Virus record (IMG/VR): IMGVR_UViG_3300032245_000762
Location: 1 to 64,000 of that record
From: a virus
DNA length: 64,000 nt
Strand: one strand, 5' to 3'
Made by a program: the position numbers and the translations under genes. This document shows, one piece after another, positions 13,869 to 22,673 of the stretch; the first letter of the stretch is position 1; each line of letters opens with the position of its first letter. Under the pieces are notes generated by a model. That model made no database searches. It saw only the letters and a program-made list of their open reading frames with translations, and had not been told where the DNA came from.

Positions 13869-15740
13869 ATGGCAACAGTAGATAAAAACTTTAGAATTAA
13901 ACATGGCCTGGTAGTTGAAGGCACAAGTGGAACAATTAATGGTCAAAATATACTTACAGAAACAGGTGGAGATCAATATATTCTTGACCTCATTGGCGGA
14001 GAAACACTTGTTAAATCCGTATCATCCGATTTTGCAGTAGACGGATCAGGAAATCTTACAATCAATGGTTCTTCAGATCTTGCAAGAACTGGAGATATTA
14101 CAACTGCAATTGATGCACTAACTACTGATGATATTGAAGAAGGCCAACAGCCTGGACGTCTTTATTTTACAGATACAAGAGCACAAGATGCAATTGGAGC
14201 AGGAACTGGTTTAACTAAAGAAGGCCAAGGCACACAACTTGGAATTAATCGCAATACCGTAGATACTTGGTATGACGCAGCAGGTGCTGCAGCGACAGCA
14301 CAGCAAAATGCAGAAGACTACGCAGACGGCCTTGCTGTTAACTATGACCCAGCAGGTTCTGCTGCTACAGCGCAGTCAAACGCAGAAGACTACGCAGATG
14401 GTCTAGCTTCAAACTACGATGTAGCAGGCGCAGCAGCGACTGCCCAGTCAAACGCAGAAGACTACGCAGATGGCCTTGCAGCTAACTACGATCCAGCAGG
14501 CGCAGCAGCGACTGCCCAATCAAACGCAGAAGATTATGCAGATGGACTTGCAGCTAACTACGATCCAGCGGGATCTGCTGCAACAGCACAAAGCAACGCA
14601 GAAGATTATGCAGATGGACTTGCAGCTAACTACGATCCAGCGGGATCTGCTGCAACAGCACAAAGCAACGCAGAAGATTATGCAGATGGCGTTGCTGCTA
14701 CAGCAGAGTCAAATGCAAAAGCATATGCTGATGCAATATCACAAGGTCTTGATGTTAAGCAGTCTGTAAAAGCTGCTTCAACTGGAAACGTTGTCCTTGC
14801 AAGTTCTGTTGGTTATACAATTGATGGTGTAGCTTGTGGTGGCGGAAGCCGAGTCTTGCTCAAAAATCAGACAGATGCCAAGGAAAACGGCATTTATGTT
14901 GTTGTTCCAGGACTTCCAGGAGAGTCAGATGACACTTTGGTTCGTGCACAAGATGCCAATACAACAGCAGAACTTAACAAGGGTGCTTTTACTTTTGTTG
15001 AATTTGGAACATCTGCTGGTAAAGGCTTTGTTGTAACTACTGCTGGAACATTAGGCACAAATAATATCGTCTGGACTCAGTTCTCTGATACAGGTAATTA
15101 TATTACCTCTGTTGGCACAGGACTTAATGTAACGTCTGGACAGTTAACTGTAGTAGCTAATACATTTGATGCATATGGCTCAGCTTCAACCGCAGAGTCA
15201 AATGCTAAATCTTATGCTGATGGATTGGCCTCAAACTACGATCCAGCAGGATCTGCTTCAACAGCAGAGTCAAATGCTAAGAGTTATGCTGATGGACTAG
15301 CATCTAATTACGATGCAGCAGGTGCAGCTTCAACAGCAGAGACTAACGCTAATAGCTATACAGATACAACCGTAAGCAACATCCTAGATGGAGATACATC
15401 GTTTACAGCATTAAATGTAAACAACGTATCTGGAACATATGCAGCAACTTCAACAGTTACAACAGCAGGAACAGCAACAGCCTGGTCATTTGACTCGTCC
15501 GTGTTTACCTCTGCTAAACTTTTAGTTAAGTTTAAAACAGCCACACACACTCAAGTTTCAGAAGTTCTTTTAACTCTTGATGCTTCAGGAAACGTAGCTA
15601 TTACAGAATTTGCTGAAGTTGGAACAAATGGTTCACTTGGAACTATTACAGCACTTAATATTGCTGGAACAGTAGCAATTCGTGTAACAACAGCATATAA
15701 CGCAACAGATGTTATGATTTACGCCACAGCATTAATTTAA
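13869..15740 (+). CDS. Tail fibre with 24-residue tandem repeats
   Basis: 623 aa. Residues about 138-280 hold about six near-identical 24-residue repeats (AAATAQSNAEDYADGLAANY, then DPAG), and about three diverged copies (SASTAESNAKSYADGLASNY) recur at residues about 435-500. These should form an alpha-helical trimeric shaft. Between them is the shared fibre module (LDVKQSVKAASTGN ... LLKNQTDAKENGIYVVV ... VWTQFSDTG). The C-terminal 100 residues form a beta domain. The product is a long receptor-binding or side fibre. Repeat number could vary by recombination. Confidence 0.8.
   Translation: MATVDKNFRIKHGLVVEGTSGTINGQNILTETGGDQYILDLIGGETLVKSVSSDFAVDGSGNLTINGSSDLARTGDITTAIDALTTDDIEEGQQPGRLYFTDTRAQDAIGAGTGLTKEGQGTQLGINRNTVDTWYDAAGAAATAQQNAEDYADGLAVNYDPAGSAATAQSNAEDYADGLASNYDVAGAAATAQSNAEDYADGLAANYDPAGAAATAQSNAEDYADGLAANYDPAGSAATAQSNAEDYADGLAANYDPAGSAATAQSNAEDYADGVAATAESNAKAYADAISQGLDVKQSVKAASTGNVVLASSVGYTIDGVACGGGSRVLLKNQTDAKENGIYVVVPGLPGESDDTLVRAQDANTTAELNKGAFTFVEFGTSAGKGFVVTTAGTLGTNNIVWTQFSDTGNYITSVGTGLNVTSGQLTVVANTFDAYGSASTAESNAKSYADGLASNYDPAGSASTAESNAKSYADGLASNYDAAGAASTAETNANSYTDTTVSNILDGDTSFTALNVNNVSGTYAATSTVTTAGTATAWSFDSSVFTSAKLLVKFKTATHTQVSEVLLTLDASGNVAITEFAEVGTNGSLGTITALNIAGTVAIRVTTAYNATDVMIYATALI
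14275..14700. repeat. 72-base tandem repeats inside the 623-aa fibre gene
   Basis: About six 72-base units, each encoding a 24-residue helical repeat. Two adjacent units (about 14540-14690) are almost identical at DNA level, so recent duplication or copy-number change is likely. Confidence 0.8.
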
Positions 15741-15744
15741 TTTA

Positions 15745-15773
15745 AAGGTTTGGGGGAACCTTAAAATCCCCCA
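15745..15773 (+). other. Mutually exclusive hairpins between fibre genes
   Basis: AAGGTT/AACCTT (15745-15762) encloses TGGGGG, which can instead pair with TCCCCCA (15751-15773). Only one stem can form at a time. There is no U-run after either, so terminator function is doubtful. Confidence 0.35.
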
Positions 15774-15804
15774 CAACAAACAATTAGGGGATATGTGAAC
15801 TTAA

Positions 15805-16161
15805 ATGTCAACAAGAGATAAAAACTTTAAAGTTAAAAATGGAATCGATGTCGTAGGAGACGCCACATTTGATTCTAATGTTATATTGGGAACAACCCCC
15901 TTAAGATTTGATACAGTAACAAATAAGCTACAAATCCAGTTAAATGGAACTTGGAGCCCAATCGCATTTGTATCTGATATTCCAGATCCAGCAACAGAAA
16001 TAGGATTTATGGATATTGGATTGGCTATTGACTATAATGGTCTTCCAATCTATACAGTTCAGGCAAACGGAGTAAATACAACAGCAACTAAATTTGCAGA
16101 CGGTGGAGATCCATCAACTTTATTATATGGATTAACATTTGATTCTGGAGTTATAGTTTAA
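15805..16161 (+). CDS. Small tail fibre-like protein, 118 aa
   Basis: 118 aa. The N-terminal segment (STRDKNFKVKNGIDVVGDAT) is shared with the 623-aa fibre gene (VDKNFRIKHGLVVEGTSGTI), followed by TNKLQIQLNGTWSPIAFVSD, a common phage fibre repeat. The C-terminal half is beta-rich without motifs. Like the other short members it may be a fibre tip or chaperone-like subunit. The only purine-rich stretch upstream (AGGGGAT) is about 15 bases from the ATG, so the start is less certain. Confidence 0.6.
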   Translation: MSTRDKNFKVKNGIDVVGDATFDSNVILGTTPLRFDTVTNKLQIQLNGTWSPIAFVSDIPDPATEIGFMDIGLAIDYNGLPIYTVQANGVNTTATKFADGGDPSTLLYGLTFDSGVIV

Positions 16162-16172
16162 TAAAAAATAAA

Positions 16173-16186
16173 TGCTATAATTAGCA
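16173..16186 (+). promoter_or_regulatory. Palindromic extended -10 promoter
   Basis: TGCTATAATTAGCA is a 14-base palindrome that contains TGcTATAAT. It has the same design as the palindrome at 13255-13270 (TGnTATAATTAnCA). AAGGGG and ATG 16203 follow. Confidence 0.55.
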
Positions 16187-16202
16187 AATAAGGGGAAATA
16201 AA

Positions 16203-18893
16203 ATGTCAACAGTAAGAATTCAAGTAAGACGAGGAACAGCAGCAGAGTGGACCTCAGCAAATCCAGTATTAGCTGCAGGTGAAATGGGTGTTGAAACAGA
16301 CACTAGAAAACTTAAAGTAGGAACTGGAAGCACAGCATGGAATAGCCTTTCATATATTGCATCAGATGCACCAGGAATTTCAGAAATTGCACAAGACGCA
16401 ATTGATCAAGCTCTTTCAATGGGTTCAGGTCTTACAAAGTCTTATAATGACAACACAAATACAATTTCTCTTAATATTGATTCAGGTATTGTTGCACTTA
16501 GATCTTATGTAGATGATGCAATAACTGGACTAGGCAATGCAACAGCCGAAGATTATGTATTACTAGCAGATGTCGGAAATGCAGGCGGACCAGCAAAGTT
16601 AGATGTTGATGGTAACCTATTAGTTCCTAAATCAAGCATTATTTTAGAAGGCGCAACAGCAAATGCTTATGAAACAACCCTAACAGTAGTAGACCCAACA
16701 GCAGATCGCACAATTACCCTGCCTAACGCTTCAGGAACTGTAGTATTATCAGATGGCAGCGGAAACGTAACAGTATCTGGAAATCTAACTGTAGATGGAA
16801 CAACAACAACTGTTAATTCAACTCAGGTTAATATACAAAATGCTTTTGTATTTGAGGGTTCTACAGCAGATGCCTTTGAGACCACATTAACAACTGTTGA
16901 GCCAACAGCAGATCGTTCAATTTCGTTACCAGATGCTTCTGGAACACTTGCTTTAACTTCAGATATTTCTGAACTTGCACAAGATGCAGTTGCTACTGCA
17001 GTTACAGTAGCAAATGGTCTTACAAAGAATTACGTTGATCCAAATAATACACTTGAGTTAGGAATTGATTATAATACAATTGCAACAACATCTATGGTTG
17101 ATACAGCTGTAGGCAATTTAGAGCAATCAATTCAAACACTTTCAGGAGACATTGATGATGCTTTAGATACTAAGGCTCCATTAAATTCCCCAACATTTAC
17201 TGGAACAGTTTCTGGTGTTACAGCTCAAATGGTAGGTCTTGGGCATGTAGACAATACATCAGATTTAAATAAACCAGTTTCAACTGCTACACAAACAGCA
17301 TTAGATCTTAAAGCTAACCTTGCAGGACCTACATTCACAGGAACCGTTGTTCTTCCAAATACTACATCAATTGGACAAGTTTCTGATACAGAAATTGGTT
17401 ATGTTAATGGAGTTACATCTGCAATTCAAACACAGATTGATTCAAAACTTTCTTCAGCAGATGCAGCCACAACTTATCAGCCAATTGTTTCTGGAGTTTC
17501 AGCTACTGAAATTGGATATCTAGATGGAGTTACTGCAGCAATTCAGGGACAGCTTAATGATAAGGCTCCAATTGCTAGCCCAACATTTACAGGCACAGTA
17601 AGTGGAATTACAAAATCTATGGTTGGACTATCAAATGCTGATAATACTTCAGATGCAAATAAGCCAATATCAACAGCAACACAAAATGCTTTAGATTTAA
17701 AACAAGATAAAATTTCTGGAGTTTCTGATACCGAAATAGGGTATCTTGATGGAGTAACAAGCGCTATTCAAACACAAATTAATGCTAAAGCTCCTTCTGC
17801 TTCACCAACATTTACAGGAACAGCAACTCTTCCTTCAGATACATCAATTGGATCAGTTTCTTCTACTGAAATTGGATACATTGACGGTGTAACTTCAGCA
17901 ATTCAGACACAATTAAACAGCAAAGTAAATCTTTCTGGTGGAACAATGACAGGGGCACTTACACTTTCAGGTGCACCAACATCTGATCTTCATGCAGCAA
18001 CAAAACAATACGTTGATGGAATTGCAGCAGGAATCAATTTTCATGCTCCAGTAGTTGCAGCAACTGCAGGAAATTTAGCAGGAACTTACAATAATGGAAC
18101 AGATGGATATCTTGCAACATTAACCAAAGCATCAAATGGTTCAATTGGAACTATAGATGGCGCAACAGTTGCCGTAGGAAATAGAATTCTTCTTCGTGCA
18201 CAAACAGATGCTAAGCAAAACGGTATTTATGTAATTACAGCATTGGGAGATGGATCAAATCCTTGGGTAATAACTCGTGCTGCAGATACCGATAATAATC
18301 CAGCAGGAGAACTTGCAAATGGAGATTTCTGTTTTGTAACCTCTGGTTCAACAAATGGTTCAAAGGGATTCCTTGTTAGCACAACAGGAACAATTACAAT
18401 CGGAACAACAGAAATTAATTATGCACAGTTTAATGCTTCAGAAGCAATTGTTGCTGGAACTAATATTAATAAAAATGGTGCAACAATATCAGTTGTAGAT
18501 GCGCCAACATTTTCTGGAGCAGTAACAGCTTCTTCTGGTGTAGTATTCTCAGATGGAACACAGACAAAAGAAGGCGTTCCTTCAAGAACTCCAATTATTA
18601 AAAAAACAGAATCTTATACACTTTCTGATTTAGGAGAAAGAGATGATTTAATTGAAATTAATTCATCTTCAGCAACAACTCTTACAATTCCAGCAGATTC
18701 TACATTAAACTTCCCAATAGGAACATCTATGGATATTTTACAAACATCTACTGGTCAAATAACAATTGCAGGAGCAAATGGAGTAACAGTAAACGCAACA
18801 CCAGGATTAAACCTAAGAACACAATGGTCATCAGCAACACTATTCAAGAGAGCCGCAAACACATGGGTAGTTTACGGTGATCTAACAGCTTAA
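16203..18893 (+). CDS. Large tail fibre with Mtd-like N-terminus
   Basis: 896 aa. Residues 1-50 (VRIQVRRGTAAEWTSANPVL ... LAAGEMGVETDTRKLKVGTG) match the N-terminal domain of major-tropism-determinant-type fibre proteins. The middle contains repeated SPTFTGTV, EIGYLDGVTSAIQTQ and ISTATQNALDLK units, typical of long tail fibres. Residues about 590-760 are the module shared with the 789-aa and 623-aa fibres. The last about 95 residues (SYTLSDLGERDDLIEINSSS ... RTQWSSATLFKRAANTWVVYG) recur at the C-terminus of the collagen-like protein at 26.5 kb. Probable principal receptor-binding fibre. Confidence 0.85.
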   Translation: MSTVRIQVRRGTAAEWTSANPVLAAGEMGVETDTRKLKVGTGSTAWNSLSYIASDAPGISEIAQDAIDQALSMGSGLTKSYNDNTNTISLNIDSGIVALRSYVDDAITGLGNATAEDYVLLADVGNAGGPAKLDVDGNLLVPKSSIILEGATANAYETTLTVVDPTADRTITLPNASGTVVLSDGSGNVTVSGNLTVDGTTTTVNSTQVNIQNAFVFEGSTADAFETTLTTVEPTADRSISLPDASGTLALTSDISELAQDAVATAVTVANGLTKNYVDPNNTLELGIDYNTIATTSMVDTAVGNLEQSIQTLSGDIDDALDTKAPLNSPTFTGTVSGVTAQMVGLGHVDNTSDLNKPVSTATQTALDLKANLAGPTFTGTVVLPNTTSIGQVSDTEIGYVNGVTSAIQTQIDSKLSSADAATTYQPIVSGVSATEIGYLDGVTAAIQGQLNDKAPIASPTFTGTVSGITKSMVGLSNADNTSDANKPISTATQNALDLKQDKISGVSDTEIGYLDGVTSAIQTQINAKAPSASPTFTGTATLPSDTSIGSVSSTEIGYIDGVTSAIQTQLNSKVNLSGGTMTGALTLSGAPTSDLHAATKQYVDGIAAGINFHAPVVAATAGNLAGTYNNGTDGYLATLTKASNGSIGTIDGATVAVGNRILLRAQTDAKQNGIYVITALGDGSNPWVITRAADTDNNPAGELANGDFCFVTSGSTNGSKGFLVSTTGTITIGTTEINYAQFNASEAIVAGTNINKNGATISVVDAPTFSGAVTASSGVVFSDGTQTKEGVPSRTPIIKKTESYTLSDLGERDDLIEINSSSATTLTIPADSTLNFPIGTSMDILQTSTGQITIAGANGVTVNATPGLNLRTQWSSATLFKRAANTWVVYGDLTA

Positions 18894-18913
18894 TATAATT
18901 AGGAGATAAAAAA

Positions 18914-19804
18914 ATGGCAGCAGGTAAAAAATCAGGTAGAAAGTCTCAGGCATCAAACGACTTTTTAGAGCCACAAGCAGTTACTGACCTAACAGGCACA
19001 GATGTTGGAGCATCACGTCCGTATTTATTAACAGCAAATACTACCTCTGAAGCATCTGCAGCAGGAACTGGTGGAGCAGTAGACTTAGCTTGGACTTTAC
19101 CAGCAAATTCTCCAGCAGCAACATCTTATACAATTACAACAACTCCTTCAACATATACAGAAATAACAGGAAATGCAAATACAACATATAGATTTCAAGG
19201 ATTAGCATCAGGAGTAAGTTACACATTTACAGTAGTAGGAACGAATGCAGCAGGATCTTCAATTGCAACAACTTCATTTTCTGTTACATCAACAACAGTT
19301 CCTCAAGCCCCACAATCTGTATCTGCAACAGCAGGAGTAGACGCAGATACCCTTGCTTGGAGTGCAGGAGCAACTGGTGGTAAAGCTATTTCAAGTTATT
19401 CTTGGACATCTTCAGATGGTAAATCAGCAACTGAAATATCTTCATCCCCAACTAACGTTAGCCAAGAAGCTAATACGACTCAAAACTATACTATTTATGC
19501 TTTAAATGACAATGGAACATCTTTAGGGTCTACAACTGAAGACGCAACAACTCTTCCACCGTCATTCTTTTCCCCACCATACTTCCCACCGTTCTTCCCA
19601 CCGTTTTTCCCACCTTACTTCCCACCATTTTTCCCACCTTACTTTCCACCTTATTTCCCACCGTTCTTCCCACCTTATTTCCCACCGTTCTTCCCACCGT
19701 TCTTCCCACCTTATTTTCCACCGTTCTTCCCACCGTTCTTCCCACCGTTCTTCCCACCGTTCTTCCCACCACGGTTCTTTTCCCCACCATTCTTTACTAG
19801 ATAG
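18914..19804 (+). CDS. Fibronectin-III protein with C-terminal (F/Y)FPP repeats
   Basis: 296 aa. Residues about 25-215 form two fibronectin type III-like beta sandwiches ([20 protein letters not shown]). From residue about 217 the chain is an almost pure repeat of FFPP/YFPP units ending [10 protein letters not shown]. Poly-Pro pairs alternating with aromatic pairs should give an extended, polyproline-II-like rod. The DNA is a matching run of TTCCCACC units. It lies just upstream of prolyl-hydroxylase-like genes, and a second protein with the same tail lies at 27.7 kb. Probably a virion surface protein. RBS AGGAGATAAAAAA. Confidence 0.85.
   Translation: MAAGKKSGRKSQASNDFLEPQAVTDLTGTDVGASRPYLLTANTTSEASAAGTGGAVDLAWTLPANSPAATSYTITTTPSTYTEITGNANTTYRFQGLASGVSYTFTVVGTNAAGSSIATTSFSVTSTTVPQAPQSVSATAGVDADTLAWSAGATGGKAISSYSWTSSDGKSATEISSSPTNVSQEANTTQNYTIYALNDNGTSLGSTTEDATTLPPSFFSPPYFPPFFPPFFPPYFPPFFPPYFPPYFPPFFPPYFPPFFPPFFPPYFPPFFPPFFPPFFPPFFPPRFFSPPFFTR
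19558..19795. repeat. Tandem (F/Y)FPP-coding repeat
   Basis: Twelve-base units of the form CCACCGTTCTTC or CCACCTTACTTC repeat about 20 times. Only Phe/Tyr choice and third positions vary. A second copy of the array is at about 27898-28165. Confidence 0.9.
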
Positions 19805-19814
19805 CATTAAAATG

Positions 19815-19837
19815 AGTGGGGGCAAATAGCCCCCACT
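19815..19837 (+). terminator. Terminator-like hairpin after the fibre block
   Basis: 9-bp GC-rich stem AGTGGGGGC/GCCCCCACT with AAATA loop. No U-run: the next bases are the -35 of the following promoter, so it may be an insulator or pause site. Confidence 0.6.
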
Positions 19838-19838
19838 A

Positions 19839-19868
19839 TTGACAATCATTTATTAAAAATGATAGAAT
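19839..19868 (+). promoter_or_regulatory. Promoter of the modification island, leaderless
   Basis: -35 TTGACA (19839-19844), 18-base spacer, extended -10 TGaTAGAAT (19860s, box 19863-19868). ATG 19875 follows after six bases, with no Shine-Dalgarno sequence. Confidence 0.7.
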
Positions 19869-19874
19869 AACTAT

Positions 19875-20546
19875 ATGAATATAAATACAAAAAACTTTCA
19901 ATATTCTTCAAAAGAAGAATTATTTCCAGGCGTCTGGGTTTATAGAGATGTAATAAAACCAGAGTTTGATATTGTTAATAGACTTGAAAACACTATTAAA
20001 GAAAGTAATGGATTATATAATTGGGAAGAAGCAACTGTAGGTTATAAAGAAAAAATGCCTTCCTATCGTGACTGCGTAGATTTTAAAATTAATAAATTTG
20101 AAGCTCCAGAACAAGATCAGTATATGCAAGAATTTCAATCTATCTGGCAAGATGTTTATGACGCTCAAAAAGTAGCACTTGATGATTATTGTAAAATGTA
20201 TACTATCGAAATGAAATACTGGGAAGCCATGAATTTTATTAGATATGGCGAAGGTCAACATTTTCAAGAGCATGCAGATCACGGATGGTCTTATGTTGCC
20301 ACAGTATCAATGGTCGCTTATATAAATGATAATTATGAAGAAGGCGGATTAAATTTTGGAAAACTAAAACTAGATATAAAGCCAAAAGCAGGTGATCTTT
20401 ATGTATTCCCATCCACATTCTTGTTTTCTCATAGAGCAATGCCAGTTAAATCTGGAGTAAAGTATTCCATTGTAACTATGACAGATTATAACGATAAAGC
20501 GCACACACAAGCTTATAATAAGGCTACATACGAATCTAGGTCATAA
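19875..20546 (+). CDS. Prolyl 4-hydroxylase-like 2OG/Fe(II) oxygenase
   Basis: 223 aa, first gene of the island, probably leaderless. Metal ligands His133-x-Asp135 (EHADHG) and His186 (FSHRAMP). The 2OG carboxylate ligand position holds Lys196 (GVKYSI) rather than Arg. Lys is also used by animal collagen prolyl 4-hydroxylase. YINDNYEEGGLNF and IKPKAGDLYVFPS complete the fold. It should hydroxylate a peptidyl residue, most simply proline in one of the neighbouring proline-rich virion proteins. Substrate is inference from position. Confidence 0.9.
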   Translation: MNINTKNFQYSSKEELFPGVWVYRDVIKPEFDIVNRLENTIKESNGLYNWEEATVGYKEKMPSYRDCVDFKINKFEAPEQDQYMQEFQSIWQDVYDAQKVALDDYCKMYTIEMKYWEAMNFIRYGEGQHFQEHADHGWSYVATVSMVAYINDNYEEGGLNFGKLKLDIKPKAGDLYVFPSTFLFSHRAMPVKSGVKYSIVTMTDYNDKAHTQAYNKATYESRS

Positions 20547-21266
20547 TTGTTTACTGTTGATGCTTATAAAATTAGGCCAGATGCAGCAAATATAATACCA
20601 TTGTCTATTAAAAGAGAATGGATGGATGCAACTGTTGACTCTCATGCTTATAAATGTTTTCCAGTAAGTTTAACCAATGGTCTTGGCTGGGGGCTATCAT
20701 TTCCAGAAGATATTACTTTTATATGGGATGGGATTTCGGATACAACTCCAGATCATGTTAAAATTTTACAGGGCGAAAAATATGTTTATGCAGAAAGAGC
20801 AAATGCAACAATAAGTTTTAATACTGGATTGTTATTTAAAACAAAAGAAAATGTTAGCCTATTGCAAATGCCTGTCCCTAATTTTTTTAGAGATGGAGTT
20901 CAACCATTTACAACAATTATTAGCACATCATTTTTTAAAGGCGAACTGCCTTGCGCTTGGCGAATTACAAGGCCAAATGTAGAAATAACAATTAAAGCAA
21001 ATACACCTATTATTTCAATTATTCCTATATCATTAACCGATTTACAAAATTCAGAAATGCACATAAAAAAAGCTCAAGAGCTAGGTCCTAATTTTTTTAA
21101 AGATGGACCAGAATATTCTGAAGCAGTATCTGAAATAAATAAAAGTGGCAAATGGTCTAATTTCTATAGAGATGCAGTAAATCACTTAGGTAAATCAGTT
21201 GGGTCTCATGAAGTAAAAGCTTTAAGATTTAAAATAGTAGATGGGCCACAAGCCTGTGGCGAATAA
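20547..21266 (+). CDS. DUF6065-like protein of unknown function
   Basis: 239 aa, starting at TTG 20547 directly after the preceding stop; no ATG is near. Features are LTNGLGWGLSFPEDITFIWD, a middle with FNTGLLFKTKENVSLLQMPV and NFFRDGVQPFTTIIS, and ITIKANTPIISIIPISL, an all-beta layout resembling DUF6065 proteins found beside phage oxygenases. No catalytic residues are evident. The next gene has the same order of segments and appears to be a distant paralogue. It is within the oxygenase operon, so a role in the same modification is likely but unspecified. Confidence 0.7.
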   Translation: MFTVDAYKIRPDAANIIPLSIKREWMDATVDSHAYKCFPVSLTNGLGWGLSFPEDITFIWDGISDTTPDHVKILQGEKYVYAERANATISFNTGLLFKTKENVSLLQMPVPNFFRDGVQPFTTIISTSFFKGELPCAWRITRPNVEITIKANTPIISIIPISLTDLQNSEMHIKKAQELGPNFFKDGPEYSEAVSEINKSGKWSNFYRDAVNHLGKSVGSHEVKALRFKIVDGPQACGE

Positions 21267-21981
21267 AATTATTTTTCATTCTAATAAAAGTTATAATAAA
21301 ATAGATGATGAATTTTCTCCAGCACCTGCTGCAAAAGTAGTTCCAAAATGGTATATGGATGCAGATCTTTACGCTAAAGACCCAAGAAATGGAAAATTTA
21401 TTCCAAATTATGACGGAGGAAAACTTCCAACATTTAGAGCGTGTCCAGCAATTTTAGATATGTTTACTACAGGATATATTTTACAAACCCCTTGCGATTT
21501 AGAATTTTATAAAGAAGGAAATACTCCAAAGGTAAAAGTTCCTAAAACACATAGAGATTTTTGTGATTCTCGTCCCCCAATGCCACAATTTGTTTATCCT
21601 TCAGGATATGAAAAACATCATTTTCACTGGTGGCCTAACTGGGCTCCGTCTTTGCCAGAAGGTTATAGCGCATTATATGTAAACCCATTAAATAGCTTTG
21701 ACTTACCATTTTTGACCGTAGCTGGTATAATAGATAACGATAAGTTTAATACTCCAGGTCTAATGCCATTTTTTATTAGAGAAGGATTTGAAGGTGTAGT
21801 TAAAGCTGGCACACCATTTGTTCAAATTATTCCTTTTAAAAGAGAAGATTGGGAAATGGAATTAAAATTTCATACTCAAGAAGAATTATTAGAAAGACAT
21901 AAGCAAAGTGCTGATACTTTTAGAAAGCCAGATGGCGGAGTATATAAAAAAAGTTTTTGGACTCGCAGAAAGTATAAATAG
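21256..21981 (+). CDS. DUF6065-like paralogue, unknown function
   Basis: 241 aa from GTG 21256 (MANKIIFHSNKSYN after initiation). The longer ATG 21241 form would overlap the previous gene more. It shares with its upstream neighbour a DUF6065-like order: TTGYILQTPCDLEFYKEG, NPLNSFDLPFLTVAG, FFIREGFEGVVKAGTPFVQI. It has a His/Trp-rich strip KHHFHWWPNWAP (residues about 120-131) that could bind metal or sugar. The C-terminus is basic. The gene pair is sandwiched between oxygenase genes. Confidence 0.7.
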   Translation: MANKIIFHSNKSYNKIDDEFSPAPAAKVVPKWYMDADLYAKDPRNGKFIPNYDGGKLPTFRACPAILDMFTTGYILQTPCDLEFYKEGNTPKVKVPKTHRDFCDSRPPMPQFVYPSGYEKHHFHWWPNWAPSLPEGYSALYVNPLNSFDLPFLTVAGIIDNDKFNTPGLMPFFIREGFEGVVKAGTPFVQIIPFKREDWEMELKFHTQEELLERHKQSADTFRKPDGGVYKKSFWTRRKYK

Positions 21982-21989
21982 GAGATAAA

Positions 21990-22673
21990 ATGCAAAGAGT
22001 AGCAGTTAATCAAGAAGATCCATCTAAAGGGCCACAATCAATAATTCCTTCTGGGTATTTTGGTAATTCACCAGACAATATTGTAGAACTTAAAAACTTT
22101 TTAACACCAGAAGAGCAAAAAACTCTTTCAGATTTTGCATTAAATAATACAATTTGGGATCACACAGAAGGCAAAAAAAATGAAAATGGAACTGTTATTT
22201 ATGATGCAGATGTTTGGGCAGATAGAGTTGCAACTAGAAATTCTTTAATGCTTTCTGATCCAACAATTCTTCCACTAATTGAATCTATGCAATCTAGACT
22301 AAAAGTAGAAGTAGATAAATTTTTTAATGTAGATGTTCAGGCAACAGGACCAGCAATAGTAAGATGGCCAATAGGCACAAGACAAGAACCACATGCTGAT
22401 AAAGAATTACACGAAGGTCCAGATGCAGGCCTGCCCAACGCATTCCCTTGGTATGATATTGCATCAATATTTTATTTTAATGACAATTATGAAGGTGGAG
22501 AAATTTATTTTCCAATTCAAGGATTAGAATATAAACCAAAAGCTGGATCTGCATATTTTTTCCCAGGAGACATGAATTATGTTCATGGAGTTAGACCAAT
22601 TATTTCTGGAAGCAGATTTACCTCCCCATTTTTTTGGACAGTAAAACAAACATTTAGGGATCAAAATGGATAA
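21990..22673 (+). CDS. Prolyl 4-hydroxylase-like 2OG/Fe(II) oxygenase
   Basis: 227 aa with AGGAGAT before ATG 21990. A complete active site: His135-x-Asp137 (PHADKE), His199 (YVHGVRP) and Arg209 (GSRFTSPFFW). FYFNDNYEGGEIYFP and YKPKAGSAYFFPG are textbook P4H core strands. It overlaps the next gene by 8 bases. Of the island's oxygenases it is the most canonical. Likely peptidyl-prolyl hydroxylation; target unproven. Confidence 0.92.
   Translation: MQRVAVNQEDPSKGPQSIIPSGYFGNSPDNIVELKNFLTPEEQKTLSDFALNNTIWDHTEGKKNENGTVIYDADVWADRVATRNSLMLSDPTILPLIESMQSRLKVEVDKFFNVDVQATGPAIVRWPIGTRQEPHADKELHEGPDAGLPNAFPWYDIASIFYFNDNYEGGEIYFPIQGLEYKPKAGSAYFFPGDMNYVHGVRPIISGSRFTSPFFWTVKQTFRDQNG

Noticed and set aside
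14275-14700. Possible CRISPR-like array
   Set aside because: The repeats are contiguous 72-base coding units without spacers and stay in frame.
19530-19849. Minus-strand frames rich in GRTVG or WEERWEE
   Set aside because: Shadow translations of the (F/Y)FPP DNA repeat. The same frames recur at the second array, as expected for a repeat artefact.
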